The translations under genes were made by a program, and so were the position numbers. The notes beneath the pieces were generated by a model. It saw only the letters and a list, made by a program, of their open reading frames with translations. It had not been told where the DNA came from and ran no database searches. Positions 1 through 8,553 of a stretch of DNA of 64,000 nt are shown piece after piece. Source of the stretch: Pedobacter sp. MC2016-24 (GTDB lineage: Bacteria > Bacteroidota > Bacteroidia > Sphingobacteriales > Sphingobacteriaceae); assembly GCF_015223055.1 (NCBI RefSeq), contig NZ_JADFBX010000008.1, forward strand, positions 1 through 64,000, in the 5' to 3' direction. Position 1 is the first letter of the stretch. The number at the start of each line of letters is the position of its first letter.

Positions 1-15
1 GCTATTTGGTCAGGC

Positions 16-3000
16 TTACATATTTCTCCGATATTGTCCGCCAACGGCATACAAGGCATTAGAAATTTGCCCCAAAGAACAGATCTTACAGATTTCCATC
101 AGTTGTTCAAAAATGTTGTCGCCTGCAACGGCAGATTTTTGCAGTTGCTGTAATGCGGCGCCTGCTTTATCCGCATTTCGTTCCTGGAATAGTTTCAATG
201 CTGTAATCTGGAACTGTTTTTCTTCTTCCGTTGCACGGATCACCTCGCTGGGAACAATGGTAGGTGAGCCATTTTTATTTAAAAAGGTGTTCACACCTAC
301 AATTGGGTATTCACCAGTATGTTTTAAGGTTTCGTAATACAAGCTTTCTTCCTGGATTTTACCGCGCTGATACATGGTCTCCATCGCGCCCAGCACTCCT
401 CCTCGGTCGTTGATCCGCTTAAATTCAAGCAACACAGCTTCTTCAACCAGGTCCGTCAGATCTTCGATAATGAATGCGCCTTGTAAAGGGTTCTCATTTT
501 TAGCTAAGCCCAATTCCCTGTTGATGATGAGTTGTATGGCCATCGCTCTGCGTACCGATTCTTCGGTAGGTGTTGTGATGGCTTCATCGTAAGCATTGGT
601 GTGTAGGGAATTGCAATTGTCATAAATCGCATACAAGGCCTGTAAGGTAGTACGGATATCATTGAAATCTATTTCCTGTGCATGTAATGACCTACCTGAA
701 GTTTGGATATGATATTTGAGTTTTTGCGACCTGTCGTTCCCTTTGTATTTGTTTTTAATCGCCTTGGCCCAAATGCGGCGCGCTACGCGACCAATTACCG
801 CGTACTCAGGATCTATACCATTGGAGAAAAAGAAGGATAGATTAGGCGCAAAATCGTCTATGTGCATACCCCTGCTTAAATAATACTCTACAAAGGTAAA
901 ACCATTACTTAACGTGAAGGCCAGTTGAGATATTGGATTGGCACCTGCTTCAGCGATGTGATAACCGGATATGGAAACAGAATAGAAATTACGGACTTTT
1001 TCATTGATGAAATAGCTCTGGATATCACCCATCATACGTAAAGCAAATTCGGTAGAAAAGATACAGGTATTTTGTGCCTGGTCTTCTTTCAGGATATCGG
1101 CTTGCACCGTACCCCTAACCGTACTGATGGCATAGTCTTTTATTTTTTTATAGATATCTGCGGGTAAGACCTGATCACCGGTTACCCCAAGAAGCATCAG
1201 GCCTAAACCATTGTTTCCTGTTGGAAGTTCACCTGCATAAACAGGTCTTTCCTGCTTTTTAGCTTTGTAAATCGCATCTATTTTCTGGCTGATTTCATCC
1301 TGCAGGTCATGTTCGATGATGTATTTTTCACATTGCTGATCTATGGCTGCATTCATGAAGAAACCCAGCAGCATAGGGGCGGGGCCGTTAATGGTCATGG
1401 ATACGGAAGTGGAAGCTGCACACAAATCAAATCCTGAATAGAGTTTCTTAGCGTCATCCAGTGTTGCAATACTTACTCCGGAGTTTCCAATTTTTCCATA
1501 AATATCTGGTCTGATGTGCGGATCTTCTCCGTAAAGGGTAACAGAGTCAAATGCTGTGGAAAGCCGGTGGGCAGGTTGGCCAAGGGATACATAATGAAAG
1601 CGTTTATTGGTCCGTTCAGGCCCGCCTTCTCCCGCGAACATCCGTGTTGGATCTTCTCCATCGCGTTTTAGGGGAAATACTCCGGCTGCATAAGGGAATT
1701 CCCCAGGTAAATTTTCTGTTAACAACCAGCGGAGCACATCTCCCCAGTCCTGATACCTTGGTAAGGATACTTTTGGAATTTGAAGCTTGGATAGGGATTC
1801 ATAGAACAAAGGTTGCTTAATCTCTTTATCGCGTACTTTATAAATGAAATATTCCTGTTTGTATTTTAGTTTGGTTTCAGGCCATTGGCGAAGCAGTCTC
1901 CTGCATTCTCCGTCCAGCTGTTCTTCCAGGTGTTGGTAAACCTCGCTGAGGGTGTCAATAAGTTCCTGACTGACCGATATGTCCTTGGTGGTTTTTTCCT
2001 GTTTAGACAATTCAATAACCCCTTGTAGTTGATATAATTTACGAGCGATACCACATTGTTTATCTACCCATTCGTTATAGGTTTGGCTCGATTCTGCAAT
2101 TTCGGCAAGATATCTGATCCGGTCCGGGGGAATGATGTAAATCTTTTCAGATTGTGCTGCACTGAGCTCCATTTGGGCATGGAAATTTACGCCTGTTTTT
2201 TCTGTGATTTTGTCCATCAAAGCAGTAAACAGGTTATTCATTCCCGGGTCATTGAACTGCGAAGCCATGGTGCCAAATACAGGAATGATATCGTCTTTGG
2301 CATCAAAAAGATTATGGTTGCGTTTGTACTGTTTACGAACATCTCTAAGCGCATCTAAGGCTCCTCTTTTGTCAAATTTATTGATGGCAACCAGATCTGC
2401 AAAATCGAGCATGTCGATTTTTTCCAATTGTGTGGCTGCCCCGAACTCCGGAGTCATCACATACAGGGAAACATCACAATGTTCAGTAATTTCTGTATCG
2501 GACTGACCGATCCCTGAGGTTTCTACAATGATCAGGTCGTAACCTGCAGCTTTACAGATGTCTATACTTTCCTGTACGTTTTTAGAAAGTGCCAGGTTGG
2601 CTTGCCTGGTGGCCAGGGAGCGCATGTATATTCTCGGATTGTTGATGGCATTCATCCGGATTCTATCGCCGAGTAACGCGCCACCAGTTTTGCGTTTGGA
2701 TGGATCGACAGAAATGATGGCCATGGTTTTGTCCTTCACTTCAATTAAAAATCTTCTAACCAGCTCATCCACCAGAGATGATTTTCCAGAACCACCAGTA
2801 CCTGTGATCCCTAGCACTGGTATATTTTTGTCTTTACTGAGTTTTTTAAGTTCATCCACAAACTTTTGAGCAGCCTCCGGATCATTTTCTGCTACTGTAA
2901 TCGCAGCAGCAATACTTTTTACTTCCTTTTTAGGGATACCTTTAAGTTCAGTAGTTAATGTCTTGGTGGTGATGTAATCGGTTTGCTGCAACATGTCATT

Positions 3001-3408
3001 GATCATCCCCTGAAGGCCCATCTTACGGCCGTCATCCGGAGAGTAAATTCTGGTTATGCCATAAGCCTGTAGTTCGGCAATTTCGGTTGGAAGAATCACA
3101 CCACCGCCACCGCCGAATATTTTGATATTGGAAGCTCCCCGTTCCTGTAAAAGGTCGTACATGTATTTGAAATATTCGATATGCCCGCCTTGATAAGAGG
3201 TCATGGCAATGCCTTGTACATCTTCCTGGATAGCGCAGTTGACCACTTCTTCTACAGAGCGGTTATGGCCAAGGTGTATGACTTCTGCACCAGTAGACTG
3301 CAAGATGCGGCGCATGATATTTATGGTTGCATCGTGGCCGTCAAAAAGGGCTGCTGCTGTAACAAAACGAATTTTATGTTTGGGTTTATAGCTGACAATT
3401 TGTTCCAT
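16..3408 (-). CDS. icmF: Fused isobutyryl-CoA mutase (IcmF-type, B12-dependent)
   Basis: Adenosylcobalamin-dependent acyl-CoA mutase that carries its own G-protein chaperone. Three parts are visible in the IcmF order. An N-terminal B12-binding domain has DGHDATIN with the cobalt-ligand His, and a Gly run IFGGGGG. A MeaI-like GTPase has P-loop GTGGSGKSS near residue 200 and NKFD. The large mutase barrel begins near residue 570 (FPYAAGVFPLKRDGEDPTRM, GPAPMLLGFFMNAA). This order separates IcmF from methylmalonyl-CoA mutase, whose B12 domain is C-terminal. The expected reaction is isobutyryl-CoA to n-butyryl-CoA, possibly other branched substrates as well. The open frame extends 23 codons further upstream, but MEQIVSYKPKHK at 3408 is chosen because it matches the usual N-terminus and lies just after a TACCTTTG -7 element. 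The product is 1130 residues, the normal family length. It stands alone, likely in branched-chain acyl-CoA metabolism. Confidence 0.93.
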   Translation of the reverse strand: MEQIVSYKPKHKIRFVTAAALFDGHDATINIMRRILQSTGAEVIHLGHNRSVEEVVNCAIQEDVQGIAMTSYQGGHIEYFKYMYDLLQERGASNIKIFGGGGGVILPTEIAELQAYGITRIYSPDDGRKMGLQGMINDMLQQTDYITTKTLTTELKGIPKKEVKSIAAAITVAENDPEAAQKFVDELKKLSKDKNIPVLGITGTGGSGKSSLVDELVRRFLIEVKDKTMAIISVDPSKRKTGGALLGDRIRMNAINNPRIYMRSLATRQANLALSKNVQESIDICKAAGYDLIIVETSGIGQSDTEITEHCDVSLYVMTPEFGAATQLEKIDMLDFADLVAINKFDKRGALDALRDVRKQYKRNHNLFDAKDDIIPVFGTMASQFNDPGMNNLFTALMDKITEKTGVNFHAQMELSAAQSEKIYIIPPDRIRYLAEIAESSQTYNEWVDKQCGIARKLYQLQGVIELSKQEKTTKDISVSQELIDTLSEVYQHLEEQLDGECRRLLRQWPETKLKYKQEYFIYKVRDKEIKQPLFYESLSKLQIPKVSLPRYQDWGDVLRWLLTENLPGEFPYAAGVFPLKRDGEDPTRMFAGEGGPERTNKRFHYVSLGQPAHRLSTAFDSVTLYGEDPHIRPDIYGKIGNSGVSIATLDDAKKLYSGFDLCAASTSVSMTINGPAPMLLGFFMNAAIDQQCEKYIIEHDLQDEISQKIDAIYKAKKQERPVYAGELPTGNNGLGLMLLGVTGDQVLPADIYKKIKDYAISTVRGTVQADILKEDQAQNTCIFSTEFALRMMGDIQSYFINEKVRNFYSVSISGYHIAEAGANPISQLAFTLSNGFTFVEYYLSRGMHIDDFAPNLSFFFSNGIDPEYAVIGRVARRIWAKAIKNKYKGNDRSQKLKYHIQTSGRSLHAQEIDFNDIRTTLQALYAIYDNCNSLHTNAYDEAITTPTEESVRRAMAIQLIINRELGLAKNENPLQGAFIIEDLTDLVEEAVLLEFKRINDRGGVLGAMETMYQRGKIQEESLYYETLKHTGEYPIVGVNTFLNKNGSPTIVPSEVIRATEEEKQFQITALKLFQERNADKAGAALQQLQKSAVAGDNIFEQLMEICKICSLGQISNALYAVGGQYRRNM

Positions 3409-3429
3409 CGTAGATTTATAATCGGTACG

Positions 3430-3437
3430 CAAAGGTA
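3430..3437 (-). promoter_or_regulatory. Candidate icmF -7 promoter element
   Basis: The minus strand reads TACCTTTG, an exact match to the Bacteroidota -7 consensus TAnnTTTG, about 20 bases upstream of the icmF ATG. No clear TTTG -33 box lies 19-20 bases further upstream. A short GC-rich hairpin (GCCCC at 3468-3472 with GGGGC at 3480-3484) sits just upstream of the element. Confidence 0.42.
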
Positions 3438-3498
3438 ACAAAAACTGGGGGCAGGGAGGTAAAAATAGCCCCGTCAAATGGGGCAGGCTATAATAACA

Positions 3499-3534
3499 AA
3501 AGGCTGTTTTGGTTTTTGTTCCAGAACAGCCTTT
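3499..3534 (-). terminator. Intrinsic terminator after the PafA-like gene
   Basis: A 14-base stem (3499-3512 with 3521-3534, one G-U type mismatch) encloses an 8-base loop. On the minus strand it is followed by a T-rich tail (TTTTGTTATT). It lies 24 bases beyond the stop of the alkaline phosphatase gene and separates it from icmF. Confidence 0.75.
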
Positions 3535-3557
3535 GTAAGATAGTTAAACCGCTTGTA

Positions 3558-5222
3558 TTAAGGATTGGTAATTTCTGTAATGGGTTCGCCAATACATCCG
3601 CTTGGCATTTGTATGTGTAACATCGCGGCTAAAGTAGCCGAAATGTCCGTCATGTGATAAGTTTTATTGGTTTTACCTGGTTTTACATTCCAGCCCATAA
3701 ATACACAAGGGATGTGCGCATCGTAAGGGGCCCATGCACCGTGTGTAGTACCTGTTTTGCTGCCACTGAAATAATTTGATTTCAGGATGTAGTAAATGTC
3801 TCCGCTTCTGCTGGTATGGTATCCGGCAGTCAGTGATTTTTTAATCGCTTCGGGCAAGGTCGTAGTGGCAAGTTTAGTCAAATCCACCGCGTCAAAAACC
3901 TCATCCTGTTTACGCAAGTTTTCGATGATGTATGCTTTTAGCGCATCTAAATCTGCATTTGCTTTACGTATGCCATCTTTATTCAGGTAAAGCTGTCCAT
4001 TCGCCGTACTGGTAATGGCTTGTTTTACTTTAAATTGTTGTTCCAGTTCAGTGTTTAAATTTTTAATTACCGGCCCTTCATCAAAGGTGCCTCCTGGTAA
4101 ACGGTTTTCTTTCATGAAACCCGGAACATGCGCTGCACCGTGATCGGCAGATAAGAAGAACAGGTAATTTCCTTTACCCAGCTTACTGTCTAAATAAGTA
4201 AAGAAAGCTTCCAGATCTTTATCCAGTCTCAAATAGGTGTCTTCTGCTTCAATGGAGTTTGGCCCGTATTGGTGACCTACGTAATCGGTAGAAGAGCAAC
4301 TCACTGCTAAGAAATCTGTATTGCCGGTCTGGCCAAGGTTTTCTGAAATGATGGCTTGTTTGGCAAGGTCTAATGTAATGGTATTGCCATACGGTGTACT
4401 TTTGATGATTTCGTAGTTTTTACCGATATACAGTTTTAGGGGGTGTGGGAAGGTTGGTGTTTGTTCGCCCCTGGTTTTACGCTCATATATTTTATCGTCT
4501 GCAGTGCTTTGAGTGTAGGACTCGATAGGGTATAAGGTATTCCAGTTTTGTGCAAAAAACTGATCGGCTGTTTTCAATTTGTTATAATCCTGAACCCATG
4601 CAGGCAGGCTTTTCATGTAATAGGTGCTGGTAATCCAGTCGCCTGTTTGTCCGTCATACCAATAAGCTGCATTCGCTGCATGTCCCGCTGGTAAAATTGC
4701 ACCACGGTCTTTTAACGAAATCCCGATTACTTTACTTTTGAAATTGGTTGCCAGTCGAAGTTCATCTGTAATGGTCGTAGTCAGCATATTTTTTGGAGAC
4801 ATTACCCCGGCCATGGTTGTGCTGCCAACGGTAGCTACGGTTGTATCTTCTGCACAATACATGTCTCTCCTGAGCTTGGTATCGTACCAGTCGTTGCCTA
4901 CTATGCCATTGACCGCGGGAGTAGCACCTGTATAAATACTGGAGTGGCCGCAGGCTGTAATGGTTGGAGTATAAGGAATCAGGGTATTTTCAGCAGAGAA
5001 TCCTTCTCTAAGCAGGCGTTTAAAACCTCCATTGGTATATCTGCTATAATAGCGGTACAGGTAATCCCATCTCATTTGATCAACTACAAGACCTACCACC
5101 AATTTCGGTCTGGCTATTCCTGCTGATTCTTTGGCACCTGTAGTTTTAATATTTTTTTTCTGTGCAGTTGCAGCATAGCTAAATAGTGCAAAGGCAGTAA
5201 AAAACAAGTAAATTTTCTTCAT
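3558..5222 (-). CDS. PafA-like alkaline phosphatase, secreted
   Basis: Alkaline phosphatase superfamily phosphomonoesterase of the PafA type, exported to the periplasm by an N-terminal signal peptide ending near ATAQ (residues 1-21). Metal and active-site features are visible: VVDQMRWDY with the first metal Asp near residue 48, PTITACGH with a Thr nucleophile near residues 87-89, GIVGNDWYD, a K-D-R pair in SLKDRGAI that matches the Lys/Arg signature of PafA, and the metal motif SADHGAAHVPG near residue 360. A Thr rather than Ser nucleophile and the K-x-R pair favour PafA over PhoA. The length of 554 residues fits the family. It is a single gene with its own terminator. It would release inorganic phosphate from organic esters; I see no Pho-box, so regulation is unknown. 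Confidence 0.88.
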   Translation of the reverse strand: MKKIYLFFTAFALFSYAATAQKKNIKTTGAKESAGIARPKLVVGLVVDQMRWDYLYRYYSRYTNGGFKRLLREGFSAENTLIPYTPTITACGHSSIYTGATPAVNGIVGNDWYDTKLRRDMYCAEDTTVATVGSTTMAGVMSPKNMLTTTITDELRLATNFKSKVIGISLKDRGAILPAGHAANAAYWYDGQTGDWITSTYYMKSLPAWVQDYNKLKTADQFFAQNWNTLYPIESYTQSTADDKIYERKTRGEQTPTFPHPLKLYIGKNYEIIKSTPYGNTITLDLAKQAIISENLGQTGNTDFLAVSCSSTDYVGHQYGPNSIEAEDTYLRLDKDLEAFFTYLDSKLGKGNYLFFLSADHGAAHVPGFMKENRLPGGTFDEGPVIKNLNTELEQQFKVKQAITSTANGQLYLNKDGIRKANADLDALKAYIIENLRKQDEVFDAVDLTKLATTTLPEAIKKSLTAGYHTSRSGDIYYILKSNYFSGSKTGTTHGAWAPYDAHIPCVFMGWNVKPGKTNKTYHMTDISATLAAMLHIQMPSGCIGEPITEITNP

Positions 5223-5292
5223 TATCGCATTTGAATTTGAGGATAAATATATGGACTTGGAAATAAGTATTGTTTAAGCTTATGTAAAGATT

Positions 5293-6579
5293 TTATAGCA
5301 CTTCGGCCACTACAAATGTACTGCCGCCAATGAAAATCAAATCGGTTGGTTTTGCTTTTAGTTTTGCGGCTTGATAGGCCATTGTTACTGTTTGAAATGC
5401 TTCGCCCTTGAGCTCGTATTTAGAGGCCTGTTCTGCCAGTTCTGTAGCTGAAAGTGCACGCTCCAGGTCTGGCTGGCAAAAATAATATACAGCATCCGTT
5501 GGCAATAGCTTCAATACGCCACTGATGTCTTTGTCTTTAACCATACCGATTACGATGTGAAGCTGACTGAAAGCAGTTGACTTTATATTTTGCATGACTT
5601 CGGTAATTCCGGCGATGTTGTGTCCCGTATCGCAAATGGTTAAGGGGTGCTCGTGGAGGGTTTGCCATCTGCCCCGCAGGCCAGTTAATTTTTTAACGTT
5701 GGCCACCGCAGTAAATAGTGCTTTGTCTGCAATCACATATCCCTTTTGTTTCAATACCAATACAGATTGTACTACAGTCAGGATGTTTTTGAGCTGATAG
5801 AAACCGCTGAGGTCTAAGCTAAGGTCGGTATATAATGGTTGTTGGTCTTTAAATACTGATGTCGTCAAAAACTGGTTTTCCCTATTGGTATTTCGCAATT
5901 GCAACAGCTGGTCTGCAAATATGATTTCGCTGTTTGTTTCAGCTGCTTTCTGAAGAAATACCGGGGCGCTTTCTGTTTGTGTTTCGCCGATCACGACAGG
6001 AATTCCCGGTTTGATGATACCGGCTTTTTCACCTGCTATTTCCGGAAGTGTATTCCCAAGCATGTTGGTGTGGTCCAGGCTGATGTTGGTGATCACCGAT
6101 AGCTCGGGTGTAATGATATTGGTGGAGTCGAGACGACCACCTAATCCGACTTCAATAATGGCGATGTCTACCTTTTCGTTGGCAAAATAGGAAAAAGCCA
6201 TAGCTACAGTCACTTCAAAGAAGGAAGGATTGATTTCCTCGATGATGTCCTGTTGTTCGTTGACAAAGCTGGTTACAAAATCTTCTGAAACCATCTGGCC
6301 ATTGATGCGGATCCGTTCCCTGAAATCTTTAAGGTGAGGTGAGGTATATAAGCCGGTTTTGTAACCAGCTTGCTGCAAAATTGCAGCAAGCATATGTGAG
6401 GTTGAACCCTTGCCATTTGTGCCAGCAATGTGAATGCTTTTAAATTGTTGCTGGGGATTTCCCAGCTTTTCGCACATGGCAATGGTATTGTGAAGATCTT
6501 TTTTAAAAGCTACTGCGCCCACACGGGTAAACATCGGTAGCTTATTATACAAATAGTCTATTGTTTGCTTATAATTCAT
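5293..6579 (-). CDS. folC: Bifunctional folylpolyglutamate synthase / dihydrofolate synthase
   Basis: Mur-ligase-like cytoplasmic enzyme that adds glutamate to dihydropteroate and to folates. The ATP-binding loop is visible near residues 45-55 (IHIAGTNGKGSTSHM), followed by the family motif DHTNMLG and GEKAGIIKPG. The C-terminal ligase domain includes CDTGHNIAGI. The start at MNYKQTIDYLYNK is preferred to an ATG seven codons upstream because it matches the usual FolC N-terminus; this gives 428 residues, which is standard. It lies 40 bases behind the tonB-like gene in the same direction without a visible terminator, so it is probably the last gene of the ExbBD/TonB operon. Its place there looks like co-transcription rather than a functional link. 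Confidence 0.93.
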   Translation of the reverse strand: MNYKQTIDYLYNKLPMFTRVGAVAFKKDLHNTIAMCEKLGNPQQQFKSIHIAGTNGKGSTSHMLAAILQQAGYKTGLYTSPHLKDFRERIRINGQMVSEDFVTSFVNEQQDIIEEINPSFFEVTVAMAFSYFANEKVDIAIIEVGLGGRLDSTNIITPELSVITNISLDHTNMLGNTLPEIAGEKAGIIKPGIPVVIGETQTESAPVFLQKAAETNSEIIFADQLLQLRNTNRENQFLTTSVFKDQQPLYTDLSLDLSGFYQLKNILTVVQSVLVLKQKGYVIADKALFTAVANVKKLTGLRGRWQTLHEHPLTICDTGHNIAGITEVMQNIKSTAFSQLHIVIGMVKDKDISGVLKLLPTDAVYYFCQPDLERALSATELAEQASKYELKGEAFQTVTMAYQAAKLKAKPTDLIFIGGSTFVVAEVL

Positions 6580-6619
6580 TTTTAAAGCCTGGTGACGCAA
6601 AACTATTAAAGATGCGTGA

Positions 6620-7438
6620 CTATTTCACTTTAAAGTTGAAAACAACTACGCCAATCTGTACATCTGGTGCAGAATCGGATTGTGTTAAGCGTGCACCCAT
6701 TACGGCAGTTTTGCATTTTTCCCAAAGCTCCCGGTCGTTTAAAGTTGTTCCTTTTACACCTGGAGTGGCATCAGTAACAATACCGTTTTTATTGATTTTG
6801 ATCCTTACTGCAATTTTTCCGGTTTTCTGACCATCATCCTGAGGTGTAACCAGGTTGGTGAATTTTCTCAGTTCGATTGGTTTTTCGCCGAAACCCGAGC
6901 CACCTTCGCCATAATTGGTCGCCAAAGGATCACCATTTACGCTACCCTGGTTTCCCGGAGTGCTACCTGTACCATCGCCAGCACCTGTTCCCTTGTTTGT
7001 CTTTCCTTTATACAAGGCATTTTGATTGATGGTCGGTTTTGCAGGTTTGGTTTCTACGGCAGTTGCTACCGGTGTAGATGTGGTCTTTGTTGTCTTGGTT
7101 TTAACGCTTACGGCATCTTCCGAAGTCTGGGTTACAATTTCTTTACTGCTCACTTCAGCAACCGACTTTTGTGGGGTTGGTTTGGCTTCGACAACTTTAT
7201 CTGGTGCCTGGTGATTGGCGTCAGGATCGGCAGAGGGTTCTTCGATACTGCTGATGTCGGTACCCATGCCTTCTACGGAAGTTCCATAATTAACCACCAT
7301 ACCGCCCATACCGGCCTCTTCAACAGGTTGGAAGTTGCCTATTGCAATGAAAAAACTTAAAGCGATTAAAGCACCCATAATGCCTGTCGATATCGCCAGT
7401 GCTTTAGGGTAATTGTTTTCTTCTTTAGGATATGTCAT
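6620..7438 (-). CDS. TonB-like energy transducer
   Basis: Inner-membrane protein with one N-terminal transmembrane segment (about residues 14-33, ALAISTGIMGALIALSFFIA). A long low-complexity periplasmic linker rich in Thr, Lys, Ala and Gly follows, ending in a TonB C-terminal-like domain (KIAVRIKINKNGIVTDA, then VQIGVVVFNFKVK). The linker lacks the classic Pro-Lys repeats and includes a Gly-rich stretch (NKGTGAGDGTGSTPGNQG). The gene overlaps the exbD stop by one base and follows exbB and exbD, so it should transmit proton-motive force from the ExbB-ExbD motor to an envelope partner. The barrel and TPR proteins upstream are natural candidates for that partner. A role as a TolA-like rather than TonB-like transducer cannot be excluded. 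Confidence 0.85.
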   Translation of the reverse strand: MTYPKEENNYPKALAISTGIMGALIALSFFIAIGNFQPVEEAGMGGMVVNYGTSVEGMGTDISSIEEPSADPDANHQAPDKVVEAKPTPQKSVAEVSSKEIVTQTSEDAVSVKTKTTKTTSTPVATAVETKPAKPTINQNALYKGKTNKGTGAGDGTGSTPGNQGSVNGDPLATNYGEGGSGFGEKPIELRKFTNLVTPQDDGQKTGKIAVRIKINKNGIVTDATPGVKGTTLNDRELWEKCKTAVMGARLTQSDSAPDVQIGVVVFNFKVK

Positions 7439-7839
7439 TATTTCTTTGGTTCTACGGCTAACACTACTTTCAGTTTCAGCTTGTTTGCAACGTCAAATAC
7501 CGTCATGGTGTTTTCGATAGAAACGCCCCTGGCCACATACAATACGATGGTTAAATCCGGTGAAGCTTTTTGATAAGTTTCAACCGCCGCTTGAAGTCCT
7601 TCCAGTGTAACCTTATTTTTATCTACAAAATAATTTAACTTTTCGTCTATAGATACAGTAACGGTTTTTTGAGCTGAAGATTGTTGTCCGGATTCTGAAC
7701 GCGGCAGTAAGAGTTTCACTACCTTTGGATTAACTACAGCAGATGCCAATAGGAAAAACAGCATCAGAAAGAACATAATGTCATTCAATGCAGAAGTATG
7801 TACTTCTACTGTTGCTTTATTTCTTTTACGTAGATTCAT
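7438..7839 (-). CDS. ExbD/TolR-type proton motor subunit
   Basis: Biopolymer transport protein of 133 residues. It has a short cytoplasmic N-terminus (MNLRKRNKATVEVHTSALND), one transmembrane helix (about residues 20-40) carrying the conserved Asp in LNDIMFFLML, and a periplasmic domain (VTVSIDEKLNYFVDKNKV, then LTIVLYVARGVSIENTM). The Asp is the proton-carrying residue of the ExbB-ExbD and TolQ-TolR motors. The gene overlaps its neighbours by one base on each side, which indicates strict translational coupling. ExbD and TolR cannot be told apart from sequence alone; the downstream TonB-like protein favours ExbD. Confidence 0.92.
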   Translation of the reverse strand: MNLRKRNKATVEVHTSALNDIMFFLMLFFLLASAVVNPKVVKLLLPRSESGQQSSAQKTVTVSIDEKLNYFVDKNKVTLEGLQAAVETYQKASPDLTIVLYVARGVSIENTMTVFDVANKLKLKVVLAVEPKK

Positions 7840-8549
7840 TATTTCCCTGGTTCTTCTAATAAATCAATAAATTCAATAGCATCGGTTTCCATTCTTAAAA
7901 TGATGCGTTCTACCATCATATTCAAAATGTGGTACAGTACGTATGCGATGATACCGATAATTAATCCGGTAGCAGAGGTAATCATTTTAGTATACAAACC
8001 ACCAGAGATGGTTCCGATTTCGATGGCGCCTTTGATAGATACATCATGGAATATGGTGATTACCCCAACGATGGTACCCACGAAACCCAACATGGGTGCA
8101 ATACCGGCAATGATACCTAAGATACCAATGTTTTTTTCCAGTTTGGAAACTTCCAGCTTACCGTTATTCTCAATGGCTGCTTCAATATCTTTGATTGGTC
8201 GACCAATACGTTTTAAGCCTTTTTCCAACATCCTGGCCAATGGAGAATTGTTGTTTTTACATAAAGCAATGGCATTATCCAATCTACCTTCGTGAATGTA
8301 TTGCTTGATCTGAAGCATCAGGTTAGATTCGGTTTTAGAAGCTTTTCTAATGGTGATGTAACGCTCTACGAAAATAACCAGTCCTAAAAATGCGAGTAAG
8401 GCAAGAGGTACCATTACCCAGCCACCTTTAAATAATAAGTCTATAAAATGTAACTCTGGTGCTGCAGGCGTAACGGCCTGATTTAGTGCGCTTGCGGAAT
8501 CTGTAAGTTGGTTAATGGTATCAGTGGCACCTTGTATTAATGCGATCAT
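7839..8549 (-). CDS. ExbB/TolQ/MotA-family proton channel
   Basis: Inner-membrane motor subunit of 236 residues. An N-terminal periplasmic segment leads to a first membrane helix (WVMVPLALLAFLGLVIFVER, about residues 44-63). A cytoplasmic domain follows (KGLKRIGRPIKDIEAAIENN), then the paired helices LEKNIGILGIIAGIAPMLGF and GTISGGLYTKMITSATGLII. This is the signature pattern of the MotA_ExbB channel domain. It pairs with ExbD, whose start codon overlaps this gene's stop. It lies only 4 bases behind the HU/SPOR gene, so all of these genes probably share a transcript. Confidence 0.93.
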   Translation of the reverse strand: MIALIQGATDTINQLTDSASALNQAVTPAAPELHFIDLLFKGGWVMVPLALLAFLGLVIFVERYITIRKASKTESNLMLQIKQYIHEGRLDNAIALCKNNNSPLARMLEKGLKRIGRPIKDIEAAIENNGKLEVSKLEKNIGILGIIAGIAPMLGFVGTIVGVITIFHDVSIKGAIEIGTISGGLYTKMITSATGLIIGIIAYVLYHILNMMVERIILRMETDAIEFIDLLEEPGK

Positions 8550-8553
8550 ATGA

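Noticed and set aside
7900..8295. 131-codon plus-strand frame antisense to exbB
   Set aside because: It is the complement of membrane-helix codons of a certain gene and has no recognisable domain.
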